Positions 21,956 to 29,503 of a DNA stretch of 64,000 bases are shown one piece after another (the first letter of the stretch is position 1; each line of letters starts with the position of its first letter). The notes beneath the pieces were generated by a model. That model saw nothing but the letters and a program-made list of their open reading frames with translations. It did not search any database and was not told where the DNA came from. Location: positions 124,001 through 188,000 of the forward strand of contig NZ_FOKQ01000001.1 of assembly GCF_900112155.1 (NCBI RefSeq), read 5' to 3'. This DNA comes from Hominimerdicola alba (GTDB taxonomy: Bacteria; Bacillota; Clostridia; Oscillospirales; Ruminococcaceae). The translations under genes were made by a program, and so were the position numbers.

Positions 21956-23683
21956 TTGAGACAATTTCAGTTTGATTATTATAACGACTTCACGCTGAAG
22001 ACCGAACTTACTAAAATAAGGCTGTGGTGCGATTCGAGCGTGTATTCACATATAGTTTTTCAGATATATTCAGAACTGGTTGACCGGGAAAAGATAAGAC
22101 ATATCTGCTCAGTCATTGAATCTGCTCTGCCGCAGGCTGAATACTTCGGCTGTTCGACAAACGGTAATATCATTGGCGGAGAATTTTCAGGAAATGATAT
22201 CTCCATTGTATGTACCGTTTTTGAATATCCTTCAACCAAAATGCTGTTCAGGCAGTACGAACTCTCTGATGAAACTGCCGACAGTGTCACAGGCGATATT
22301 CTTCATCTTATTGACGAGAATCCCTGGGTCAAGGCAGTGGAGCTGGTGACAACTTTAAGAGGTATGTCCATGACAGTCTTCTGCGATAATCTAAGCCGAG
22401 CCAGAGAGGATATACAGATTTTTGGCGGCGGTGCTTTCGCTTCGGATATCAATAATGAAGAAGCCTGCGTTTTCTCAAAAAGCAGTGGTATCTCTTCACG
22501 CGGAGTAGTTTTCTGGCTGCTGGGCGGTGAAGACCTGGCTATCGATTCGACTTATGTCACAGGCTGGAAACCTCTCGGCAAAATGTTCCATGTCACCCGT
22601 TCCGAGGGCAGCAGGCTCTATGAACTGGACGGCGCACCTGCCTATGATGTTTACTATAAATACCTCAACATCAAAAATGATTCTCACTTCTTTAACCATT
22701 CGCTGGAATTTCCATTCTTCTATAAATGCCACGGTATAAATATACTCCGCGCGCCAACTGCCAGCCTTGAAGACGGTTCCCTAATAATGACATCGGATAT
22801 GGAGTCCGATGAATTTGCACAGCTTGCATACGGTGACCCGGGCACGATATTGGACAGCGTCCGCGAAGAGGGAGCAAGGATACGTGATTTCCGTCCCGAG
22901 ATCGTGCAGATCTTCTCCTGCGCCGCAAGACGAAGCTTCTGGGGCAATAACGAGATATCCAAAGAATCCAAGCCGTTCTGCGGTATCGCTCCCACCTCCG
23001 GATTCTATACCTCTGGAGAGTTCCTGCGTACCGATAAGTACGTGAATCAGCACAACGTAACTATGGTGCTTGTAGGTATGCGTGAGGGTCTGGCTGATGA
23101 CCTGCCTGCAAAGACCCTTGAAATAGACGGCGAAGAATTCACAGGTAAAATGGCGCTGATAAATCGTCTGGCAAACTATATAAATGCCGCTTTCCGTGAA
23201 CTTGAAGAATCTGCTATACGTGACGGTCTCACCAAGCTTTACAACCGAGCCGAGATACAGCGCAGGATAAATGAGCGCCTTATCAGTGGCGAAAAGCTTT
23301 CGCTGATAATGATAGATATCGATAACTTCAAGTCGGTCAACGATACCTACGGTCATAACGAGGGCGACAATGTCATAGTCGGTCTTGCGAAAATGCTGAA
23401 AGATGGGATTTCCAGCCGCGGCAATTTTGCTTCCGCAGGACGCTGGGGCGGTGAGGAATTCATGGTGCTAATTCCCAATGACATCAACAACGCCATCGAT
23501 GCAGCAGGGGAGATGTGCGAGGCATTCAGGGAGATAGATTTCCCATTGGCAGGGAAGCGCACCATAAGTATCGGCGTGACCGAAGCCAGAGGGGACGACA
23601 CTCTGGATAAACTGCTTATACGTGTGGATTCTGCACTTTACGATGCTAAACACGGCGGCAAGAACAGGTTCGTTGTAGTATGA
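21956..23683 (+). CDS. FIST-domain diguanylate cyclase (GGDEF)
   Basis: The start is probably TTG 21956: GGAGGAG at 21943-21949 sits 7 bases before it and includes the second codon of the alternative ATG at 21941. The ~575-residue protein has FIST N (about 20-200, with EYFGCSTNGNI and IQIFGGGAFASD), FIST C (~210-360) and a C-terminal GGDEF domain (~400-575). The GGDEF motif is the functional variant WGGEEFMVL, with DIDNFKSVNDTYGH before it. No RxxD inhibitory site is seen. FIST domains are thought to sense small ligands, perhaps amino acids. No membrane helix is present, so it should make cyclic di-GMP in the cytoplasm in response to an intracellular signal. Confidence 0.9.
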   Translation: MRQFQFDYYNDFTLKTELTKIRLWCDSSVYSHIVFQIYSELVDREKIRHICSVIESALPQAEYFGCSTNGNIIGGEFSGNDISIVCTVFEYPSTKMLFRQYELSDETADSVTGDILHLIDENPWVKAVELVTTLRGMSMTVFCDNLSRAREDIQIFGGGAFASDINNEEACVFSKSSGISSRGVVFWLLGGEDLAIDSTYVTGWKPLGKMFHVTRSEGSRLYELDGAPAYDVYYKYLNIKNDSHFFNHSLEFPFFYKCHGINILRAPTASLEDGSLIMTSDMESDEFAQLAYGDPGTILDSVREEGARIRDFRPEIVQIFSCAARRSFWGNNEISKESKPFCGIAPTSGFYTSGEFLRTDKYVNQHNVTMVLVGMREGLADDLPAKTLEIDGEEFTGKMALINRLANYINAAFRELEESAIRDGLTKLYNRAEIQRRINERLISGEKLSLIMIDIDNFKSVNDTYGHNEGDNVIVGLAKMLKDGISSRGNFASAGRWGGEEFMVLIPNDINNAIDAAGEMCEAFREIDFPLAGKRTISIGVTEARGDDTLDKLLIRVDSALYDAKHGGKNRFVVV

Positions 23684-23728
23684 CCCTGAGACCGAGATAC
23701 GTTTCGGGATTTTTGATAAGGTGATTAT

Positions 23729-24535
23729 ATGAATAATATCGCGATAGCAAAAGAAACGATAAAAATCACTTCCGAGCTTGAATACACTGTCGATGGTAAA
23801 AAGGTAACTCTGCCAAAGCACGATACATCAACTGTTGAGGTAATAACTTCTGCAATGGGGGAGGCTATGCTGAAAGAGGATATTTCGGCATACCATGTCG
23901 GGACGCCCTGTATCATCGAAGTCACCTGTGAGGATTCATTTGAAGCAGCAAAGCGCCTGCACGAGCCAATGGTGATGAACTTTGCCAATGCCCACAACGC
24001 AGGGGGAGGTTTTCGTTTAGGTGCATCAGCCCAGGAAGAAGCGCTGTGCAGGTGCAGTACCCTTTACAGCTCCATATCATCGAAGGCTGCAAGCGAAATG
24101 TACCGCTACAACAACACTCACCTCAGCAAGGTAGAATCAGATCATATGCTCTATTCCCCAGAGGTCTGGGTCATTCGCGGCAGTGATCTTCAGCTGACAG
24201 CAAACCCTTTCAAGGTGTCGGTCATCACCATACCCGCCCCGAACAGGCGAGGTGCAGCGTTTATCGCTTCAGACAGCCTGATTGAATCCACCATGACCCG
24301 CCGCATACGCATAATGCTCCATACAGCGGTTTCACGTGGCTGTAAAGAGCTTGTTCTTGGGGCATGGGGCTGCGGAGCTTTCGGAAATTCACCGCAGAAA
24401 GTTTCGCATTATTTCAGAAAAGTCCTTATGGACGAAGGCTATGAAAAATGCTTCACCCACATAGTTTTCGCTGTATACGGCAAATCAGACGGCAAAAATG
24501 TAACAGCCTTCCGTGAAACATTCAAGGATAAATAA
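23729..24535 (+). CDS. Poly(ADP-ribose) glycohydrolase-like protein (TIGR02452 / DUF2263)
   Basis: The 268-residue protein carries the bacterial PARG signature: NFANAHNAGGGFRLG followed by the catalytic pair in SAQEEALCR. Later GAWGCGAFGN matches the phosphate-binding loop of the macrodomain fold. The N-terminal part (1-80) is a helical accessory region usual in TIGR02452 proteins. Such enzymes remove ADP-ribose from proteins or hydrolyse related conjugates in the cytoplasm. It follows the FIST-GGDEF gene by 45 bases and may be cotranscribed. No ADP-ribosyltransferase gene is nearby. Confidence 0.88.
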   Translation: MNNIAIAKETIKITSELEYTVDGKKVTLPKHDTSTVEVITSAMGEAMLKEDISAYHVGTPCIIEVTCEDSFEAAKRLHEPMVMNFANAHNAGGGFRLGASAQEEALCRCSTLYSSISSKAASEMYRYNNTHLSKVESDHMLYSPEVWVIRGSDLQLTANPFKVSVITIPAPNRRGAAFIASDSLIESTMTRRIRIMLHTAVSRGCKELVLGAWGCGAFGNSPQKVSHYFRKVLMDEGYEKCFTHIVFAVYGKSDGKNVTAFRETFKDK

Positions 24536-24691
24536 TCACGGTTGTGTTATATTTTTGATATAAAAATTATTTACATGATATAGTTTTTTCGGAAAAAGAT
24601 GTATTATATACTCAATGAAAACGACTACAAAGGTTTGATTGAAGGGTAAATAATACGGAATATATAGTATGAAATGAACGGAGGATATCGC

Positions 24692-25501
24692 ATGAAAAAA
24701 ATAGCTGTATCAATGCTTGCATTTTTAACTGTTGTGTCTCTTGCTTCCTGTCAGGATACAAAATCATCCGATAGCAGCAAGGCTGAAACAAAATCTTCCG
24801 CCGCTGAGGTATCATCTGCTGAGCAGACTGAATCTGCAGCTGAAGAAGCTGAGGACGACAGTCCTTACACCGTTCTGGCTGATTTCTCAAAAGGTGAATC
24901 CAGCAGCTTTATGTGTTCCGATGGCTGGTCTAACGGCTCGCCTTTCGACTGCACTTGGAAAAAGGATAACGTTACCTTTGAGGACGGTCTGATGAAGCTG
25001 ACTATCAGCAGTGTCATCGAAGATGAATACAATGCTGCTGAGTATCGCTCAAACGATTTCTATGGCTACGGACTTTACGAAGTCAGCATGAAGCCCATGA
25101 AGAATGTAGGTGTTGTCTCCTCTTTCTTTACTTATACAGGTCCTTCCGACAGCAATCCATGGGACGAGATAGATATCGAGTTCCTTGGAAAGGATACCAC
25201 CAAGGTGCAGTTCAATTATTACACCAACGGCAAGGGCAATCACGAATATCTCTATGACCTGGGATTTGATGCTTCAGAAGAATTCCACACCTACGGTTTT
25301 GAATGGAAAGAGGATTCTATCACTTGGTATGTTGACGGCGAAGCTGTTTACACAGCAACTGAGAATCTGCCTGTAACTCCCGGCAAGATCATGATGAATG
25401 CATGGAACGGCAAGGGCGTTGACGGCTGGCTCGGCAAATACGACGGTACAACACCTATAACAGCTGAATATCAGTTCGCACGTTTTACAGCTGCTGAATA
25501 A
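24692..25501 (+). CDS. GH16 beta-glucanase (licheninase-type) lipoprotein
   Basis: The start is ATG 24692 with GGAGG upstream. The 269-residue protein has a lipoprotein signal with lipobox SLASC (Cys20), a Ser/Glu-rich linker (21-57) and a GH16 domain. The active-site motif is [10 protein letters not shown], with E159 as nucleophile, D161 and E163 as acid/base, the arrangement of bacterial 1,3-1,4-beta-glucanases. It should cleave mixed-linkage glucan while attached to the outer face of the membrane. It is just upstream of a convergent AraC gene in a polysaccharide-use region. Confidence 0.93.
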   Translation: MKKIAVSMLAFLTVVSLASCQDTKSSDSSKAETKSSAAEVSSAEQTESAAEEAEDDSPYTVLADFSKGESSSFMCSDGWSNGSPFDCTWKKDNVTFEDGLMKLTISSVIEDEYNAAEYRSNDFYGYGLYEVSMKPMKNVGVVSSFFTYTGPSDSNPWDEIDIEFLGKDTTKVQFNYYTNGKGNHEYLYDLGFDASEEFHTYGFEWKEDSITWYVDGEAVYTATENLPVTPGKIMMNAWNGKGVDGWLGKYDGTTPITAEYQFARFTAAE

Positions 25502-25593
25502 TAAGCTATCTTCCGTTGTTTCCCGCAAGGGGAGCAATGATACCCAACCATATCCATATATCCGTCGGACGTCACCCGCGTCTGACAAAGACT

Positions 25594-25620
25594 AAGACCC
25601 TTTCTGAGGGTCTTTTCTTT
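25594..25620 (+). terminator. Terminator of the GH16 gene
   Basis: AAGACCC (25594-25600) pairs with GGGTCTT (25608-25614), followed by TTTCTTTTG. Confidence 0.8.
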
Positions 25621-25651
25621 TGCTTTTTAAAAATACGCAATCATGTGGAAA

Positions 25652-25751
25652 CTGCCAAGGAACTGAGCTTTGGCGCAAACTTTTCGCGAAAAGTTCCTAA
25701 CTCCGTACGGGCGAAAACCAGCAAACTACCGGTCATAGCAAATATCCGACT
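25652..25751. repeat. Dispersed noncoding repeat, copy 1
   Basis: GCCAAGGAA...GAGCTTTGGC can form a hairpin and is matched at 37633-37652. GGGCGAAAACCA (25709-25720) and the following ~30 bases to ATATCCGAC are matched at 37879-37921. The two parts are ~30 bases apart here and ~220 apart in the other copy. Confidence 0.75.
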
Positions 25752-25785
25752 ATCCTAAATGATTATACTATCAATATCCCAAAAA

Positions 25786-25833
25786 TAGAAAAGCCATAGC
25801 ATTCCTGATATCCATATCAGAAATACTATGGCT
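25786..25833 (-). terminator. Terminator of the AraC gene (second copy of the repeated hairpin)
   Basis: On the minus strand, AGCCATAGTATTTCTGAT pairs with ATCAGGAATGCTATGGCT, followed by TTTTCTATTTTT. It matches the hairpin at 17504-17548 along its whole length, including the TTTTCT tail. Confidence 0.8.
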
Positions 25834-25867
25834 GATTCTTTTATTTCAAAATTGCTGTAACTCAGAA

Positions 25868-26659
25868 TTATTCTCTGTCCTGCCAGCTGATACGAAAATA
25901 ATTCTCACGGTACTGTTTTGGTGTCAGCCCCGTGTGCTTTCTGAAGCAGGCAATAAAATGGCTGTGGGAACTGAAATTCAGGTAATTGCCGATATCCAGC
26001 GGAGTGTACTCCGAGAATTTCAGCATATTTTCTGCCGCCTGTATCCTCCTGGACATGATGTATTCCGATATGGTCATGCCAACCTCCTGCTTGAATAGCT
26101 TAGAGAGATACTGGGGAGTAAGTCCGAGCCTGTCTGCGATCTCCTGAACACGTACACCGTTGTATATGTTGTCGTAGATTATATCCAGACACATCAGAAC
26201 GTGCTTTGAATAAGCGTTGCCTGAATTTACCTTCTGCATACGCTTTGCATATTCTATGAACACTTCACGGTGAATGTCCTCAAGCTGAAGAAGATCGGTG
26301 GCAACATCCAGTTTGTTGATGAATATGTCGCTTATAGTGTAACTGGTCTCGGTAGGAAGACCTTTTTCAATGCAGAATCTTGCTATCAGTGCTATCGTGA
26401 TAGTCAGATGGTATTTTACATTGCGCACGGGATCATCACTGAGCTTGCCGTAGCCTTCAACAGCCAGCGGAGTATAAAGCTTGCGCACGCGCTCGATATT
26501 GCCCGCAGCTACAGCAGAATAGAACTCCAGTTCCTTCTCGTAAGGCGAGTGAGTCTCACCCGTTTCGCGCTGAATAAATTCACGATGGGAAAGTTCCTTG
26601 TTGATGCCCACGAAGAGCGCCCCCTTCACAGAAGTCTGTTTAACAGTATCATACCACAT
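25868..26659 (-). CDS. AraC-family transcriptional regulator
   Basis: The 263-residue protein ends with a double helix-turn-helix of the AraC type (~160-258): VRVQEIADRLGLTPQYLSKL and, at the end, SSHSHFIACFRKHTGLTPKQ. The N-terminal ~150 residues are helical and not a cupin, resembling the N-terminal region of YSIRK or RpoE-like AraC proteins in Clostridia. GGAG precedes the ATG. It is downstream of a sugar-binding lipoprotein gene on the same strand and next to the GH16 gene, so it probably controls genes for polysaccharide use. The ligand is unknown. Confidence 0.88.
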   Translation of the reverse strand: MWYDTVKQTSVKGALFVGINKELSHREFIQRETGETHSPYEKELEFYSAVAAGNIERVRKLYTPLAVEGYGKLSDDPVRNVKYHLTITIALIARFCIEKGLPTETSYTISDIFINKLDVATDLLQLEDIHREVFIEYAKRMQKVNSGNAYSKHVLMCLDIIYDNIYNGVRVQEIADRLGLTPQYLSKLFKQEVGMTISEYIMSRRIQAAENMLKFSEYTPLDIGNYLNFSSHSHFIACFRKHTGLTPKQYRENYFRISWQDRE

Positions 26660-26829
26660 TTTTGTCTCCTTGTCAAAACTAAGCCAGCTTGCTGTTAAGC
26701 TGATCTACTAATATCTTTGTCAGATTTCACAGAATTTCGCAGGTCATTACAAATTGTAAGCACGATATTCTGTGAAATGTGACAAAATTAAAACATTCGT
26801 TCAAAGATTATACAAAATTCCGAGAAACC

Positions 26830-26863
26830 AAAACGGCGGACTGGAAAAAGCCCGCCGTTTTGT
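26830..26863. terminator. Bidirectional terminator after the solute-binding protein gene
   Basis: AAAACGGCGG (26830-26839) pairs with CCGCCGTTTT (26852-26861). The A and T runs on both sides make it usable on both strands. On the minus strand it ends the gene at 26907 before the AraC gene. Confidence 0.8.
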
Positions 26864-26906
26864 AAAACCGGAATATAAAAATGAAGGATATTAAAGCAAG
26901 ATCATA

Positions 26907-28346
26907 TTATTCCTCAGTCTTTTCCTGGGCCTCTTTGATGAGATAATCGAGAGCCTTCTCGTTCTCAGCAACTGTAGAGGTCCATGTGTATGACTCAGCA
27001 GGGTTCATAGAATTCTTGATTATACTATCAGTCAGATTCGACAGATCGCTGGAAACGCCCTGTGCGAACTCAAATACAGGATGCTCTGCAGCTCTTGCAT
27101 AGATCTCGTCACGCATTTCGAGCATTTCATCTGTCCAACCGTAGTCGTTTTTATACTGGTCAAGAGTGATCTGGTGAGCTGCCTCGTCTATCTCTGCATA
27201 TCTTGTGCAGTCGAGCCAAGCAGCAACGCCTTCGGGATTCTTAGCACCCTTAGCGATGCAGAAACCGTGAACTCTTGAAGGAACATACATATTGTCGGTA
27301 TCCTTAGCGCAGGGAACGGGCACGAACATTACTTCACCTGCAGCCAGATCGCCGTAGGGAGCGGTAGTGCTGGGTGCGTCCTCGATTGCCCAGAGACCGA
27401 TAGGATAGAACAGTGTCTCGCCGGAAGCGATACCTGTACCGAATACATCGCCTCTTACCTTCCACTCATGCAGATGCTTGGGGTAAACAACGTTATTCTT
27501 CTGGAGGTTGTACATCATGTTCTGAGCCTTAGCCAGCTCAGGAGTATTGATGTTGTTGACGATCTTGCCGTCCTCCATGCCTACCAAAGGCTTACCTGAG
27601 GATTCAGTCAGTGCATTTTCATAGTACCAGCCGTCCATAGCCCACTTATCAGCTTCTTCGTCTGTGAACTCAATACACATTTCTGAAAGCTTGTCCCAGT
27701 TCCATTCGCCGTTGTAGTAAAGCTCAGCGGGATCCTCGAGACCATTTTCCTCAATTACATTTTTATTATATATCCAGATATAACTGGGGTCAACACGTGA
27801 AACTGCCACATAGTGACTGCCCTTGTACATGAACTGGTCGTTAGCAGATTTCATTGGGCTCCACAGTGCACTGTCGAAGTCAACGTAATCATCCATTGGT
27901 TCGATCATGCTCTTTATAGCACCCTTAGGGAAAACGTCCATATCGTCTGCGCCGATAAAGTCAGGTGAATCGCCTGACAGAATAGCGTTTGCAAGGTCGT
28001 CGAACTTAGTTTCCCAAGTAGTCTGTCTGTATACTATCTTGCCGTTGTACTTGGTCTGGAACAGAGCCAGGTCAACGCCGATATCCTTGTCAGCTGAAGC
28101 TGTAGGATTTATGTCGTAGAAAGAGAACCAAACGATCTCGTTGTTTGCGAGCTCCTTGTCCTCCATCTCGCCGGCAAGTCTTGTTACAATGTCCTGCTGG
28201 CTCTCTTCGAGCTTCTTTTCAGGCATTGAGGAAGCATCGCCGCCTTTTTTGTCGGAATCGCTGCTTTTGCCTGAATTGCAGGCTGACATGCCCATAGCAA
28301 GTGCCAGTGCAAGAAGTGCTGCTGCTGTAAGCTTAATTTTTCTCAT
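26907..28346 (-). CDS. Extracellular solute-binding lipoprotein (sugar ABC type)
   Basis: The 479-residue protein has a lipoprotein signal with lipobox MSAC (Cys23), a Ser/Lys-rich linker and a family-1 solute-binding fold (SGDSPDFIGADDMDVFPKG, PELAKAQNMMYNLQ, VPVPCAKDTDN, KGAKNPEGVAAWLDC). Such proteins capture oligosaccharides outside the membrane and pass them to ABC permeases. No permease or ATPase gene is next to it, so it either uses a transporter encoded elsewhere or acts only as a sensor. GGAGGG precedes the ATG. It lies 38 bases after the anchored secreted protein gene, in one operon. Confidence 0.88.
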   Translation of the reverse strand: MRKIKLTAAALLALALAMGMSACNSGKSSDSDKKGGDASSMPEKKLEESQQDIVTRLAGEMEDKELANNEIVWFSFYDINPTASADKDIGVDLALFQTKYNGKIVYRQTTWETKFDDLANAILSGDSPDFIGADDMDVFPKGAIKSMIEPMDDYVDFDSALWSPMKSANDQFMYKGSHYVAVSRVDPSYIWIYNKNVIEENGLEDPAELYYNGEWNWDKLSEMCIEFTDEEADKWAMDGWYYENALTESSGKPLVGMEDGKIVNNINTPELAKAQNMMYNLQKNNVVYPKHLHEWKVRGDVFGTGIASGETLFYPIGLWAIEDAPSTTAPYGDLAAGEVMFVPVPCAKDTDNMYVPSRVHGFCIAKGAKNPEGVAAWLDCTRYAEIDEAAHQITLDQYKNDYGWTDEMLEMRDEIYARAAEHPVFEFAQGVSSDLSNLTDSIIKNSMNPAESYTWTSTVAENEKALDYLIKEAQEKTEE

Positions 28347-28384
28347 ATTATATCCCTCCGTGTTGACCCTATGGTCATCGGTTA

Positions 28385-29275
28385 TCAGTGCTTCTTCTTA
28401 GCAACGATAGCGCCAGCTGCTGCAACTGCCATCAGACCAAGTACTGCGCCTGTAGCTGCACCGGTGTTGGAGTTGGTGTTGTCAGTAGCATCGGAAGCTG
28501 CGGAAGAAGTAGATGTTGTGCCTGTGCCGTTATTGTTAGTTGTTGTAGACTTGCTATCAGCCTTGCTGTCAGTCTTGGAATCAGCAGCGCTCTCAGTCTT
28601 GGATTCTGCCTTTGACTCAGCCTTGCTCTCGGTTGAACCACCGGCATTGGGTGCACCAAAGTCAAGTGTAACGTACAGTGTACCGCCCTTGAAAGCACCT
28701 TCCTGATCCCAGCCTGCTGCCTCGGGAGTAGCGCTCAGTAAAACTTCACCGGTCTCCTCGTCAACCTTATCAACAGGACGAATGTGGAATCTGATGTCGC
28801 CCTCAGCGTCACGCTGCATCTCGGTAATGTTGAGCATATCGTTGAAAACAGTCTCAGTGCCATCCTCAGCTACGAACTTAGCCTCTGTGACTGCAACTTC
28901 GATAGGATAGCTTGTCTCATCAAGACCTGCCTTGCCGAGAGCCTTGTCTACGTTGCAGACCATAACACCCATTTCGCCAAGGGTACCCTTTTCGCCCATC
29001 TCGACCTTGTCAGTGAGTATGGGGCTGATCTTGTACTCAACAGAGATCTTACCCTCTTCGTCGATGCCGAACCAATCGCTCTGGTTCCAAGCCCACTTAC
29101 CGTCATTATTCATGAAAAATCCCATAGCACCAAGGCCATAATATGCATCGTTGATATCTGCATCTGACTCGCTGGGGTATACCTTGTCAGTCAGCTTTGT
29201 AGCGGATGCTGTCATTGCCAGTGTTGCTGCGATTACTGTTGCGGAAAGTCCCGCAAAAATTCTTTTTACCTTCAT
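28385..29275 (-). CDS. Secreted protein with Ser/Lys-rich stalk and C-terminal membrane anchor
   Basis: The 296-residue protein has a signal peptide (1-25, ending TASATK), then a domain of ~185 residues (GLGAMGFFMNNDGKWAWNQ, YKISPILTDKVEMGEKG) of no recognised family. A long low-complexity stalk follows, made of repeated SKAES/SKTDS units and then Thr/Asn/Ser (about 212-270). It ends with a hydrophobic helix and the basic tail AKKKH. The sequence before the helix, NSNTG, resembles but is not an LPXTG sortase signal. Trp- and Asp-rich segments suggest carbohydrate binding, but this is a guess. GGAGG precedes the ATG. It is upstream of the solute-binding gene. Confidence 0.8.
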   Translation of the reverse strand: MKVKRIFAGLSATVIAATLAMTASATKLTDKVYPSESDADINDAYYGLGAMGFFMNNDGKWAWNQSDWFGIDEEGKISVEYKISPILTDKVEMGEKGTLGEMGVMVCNVDKALGKAGLDETSYPIEVAVTEAKFVAEDGTETVFNDMLNITEMQRDAEGDIRFHIRPVDKVDEETGEVLLSATPEAAGWDQEGAFKGGTLYVTLDFGAPNAGGSTESKAESKAESKTESAADSKTDSKADSKSTTTNNNGTGTTSTSSAASDATDNTNSNTGAATGAVLGLMAVAAAGAIVAKKKH

Positions 29276-29503
29276 GTTTATTTCCTCCGTAAATCTTTAT
29301 TGGCAGGGCATTTGCTGCCCTTAGATTGACATAATTATAGCTTAAAAATTGATTTTTTTATATAAAAAATATAACTTAAATATCGAAAATCTAACATAAC
29401 CCTTGGTCATGTCCTCCAATTACTCCTTATTACTCAACTCCTTTCGGCTATTTAGTTAACTTTTGCCGTACATCACTCCTTTCGGCATAAAACTTAATAA
29501 TGT
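29276..29503. promoter_or_regulatory. Regulatory gap between GH44 and the secreted-protein gene (minus strand)
   Basis: On the minus strand there is a TATAAT box (29334-29339) in an AT-rich tract, then a small hairpin (GGGCA/TGCCC) in the leader. ACTCCTTTCGGC occurs twice as a direct repeat 38 bases apart (29437-29448 and 29475-29486). The gap probably holds a second promoter for the secreted-protein and solute-binding genes. Confidence 0.5.

Larger units (their letters stand above)
25502..25867. other. Intergenic gap with terminator, dispersed repeat and repeated hairpin
   Basis: No gene is seen. The gap holds the GH16 terminator (25594-25620), a copy of a noncoding repeat (25652-25751, shared with 37631-37921) and a long hairpin (25792-25833) that also terminates the AraC gene on the minus strand. 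Confidence 0.7.

Noticed and set aside
28371-28706. Open frames on the plus strand opposite the Ser/Lys-rich stalk
   Set aside because: They arise from low-complexity codons of the minus-strand gene and have no ribosome sites.
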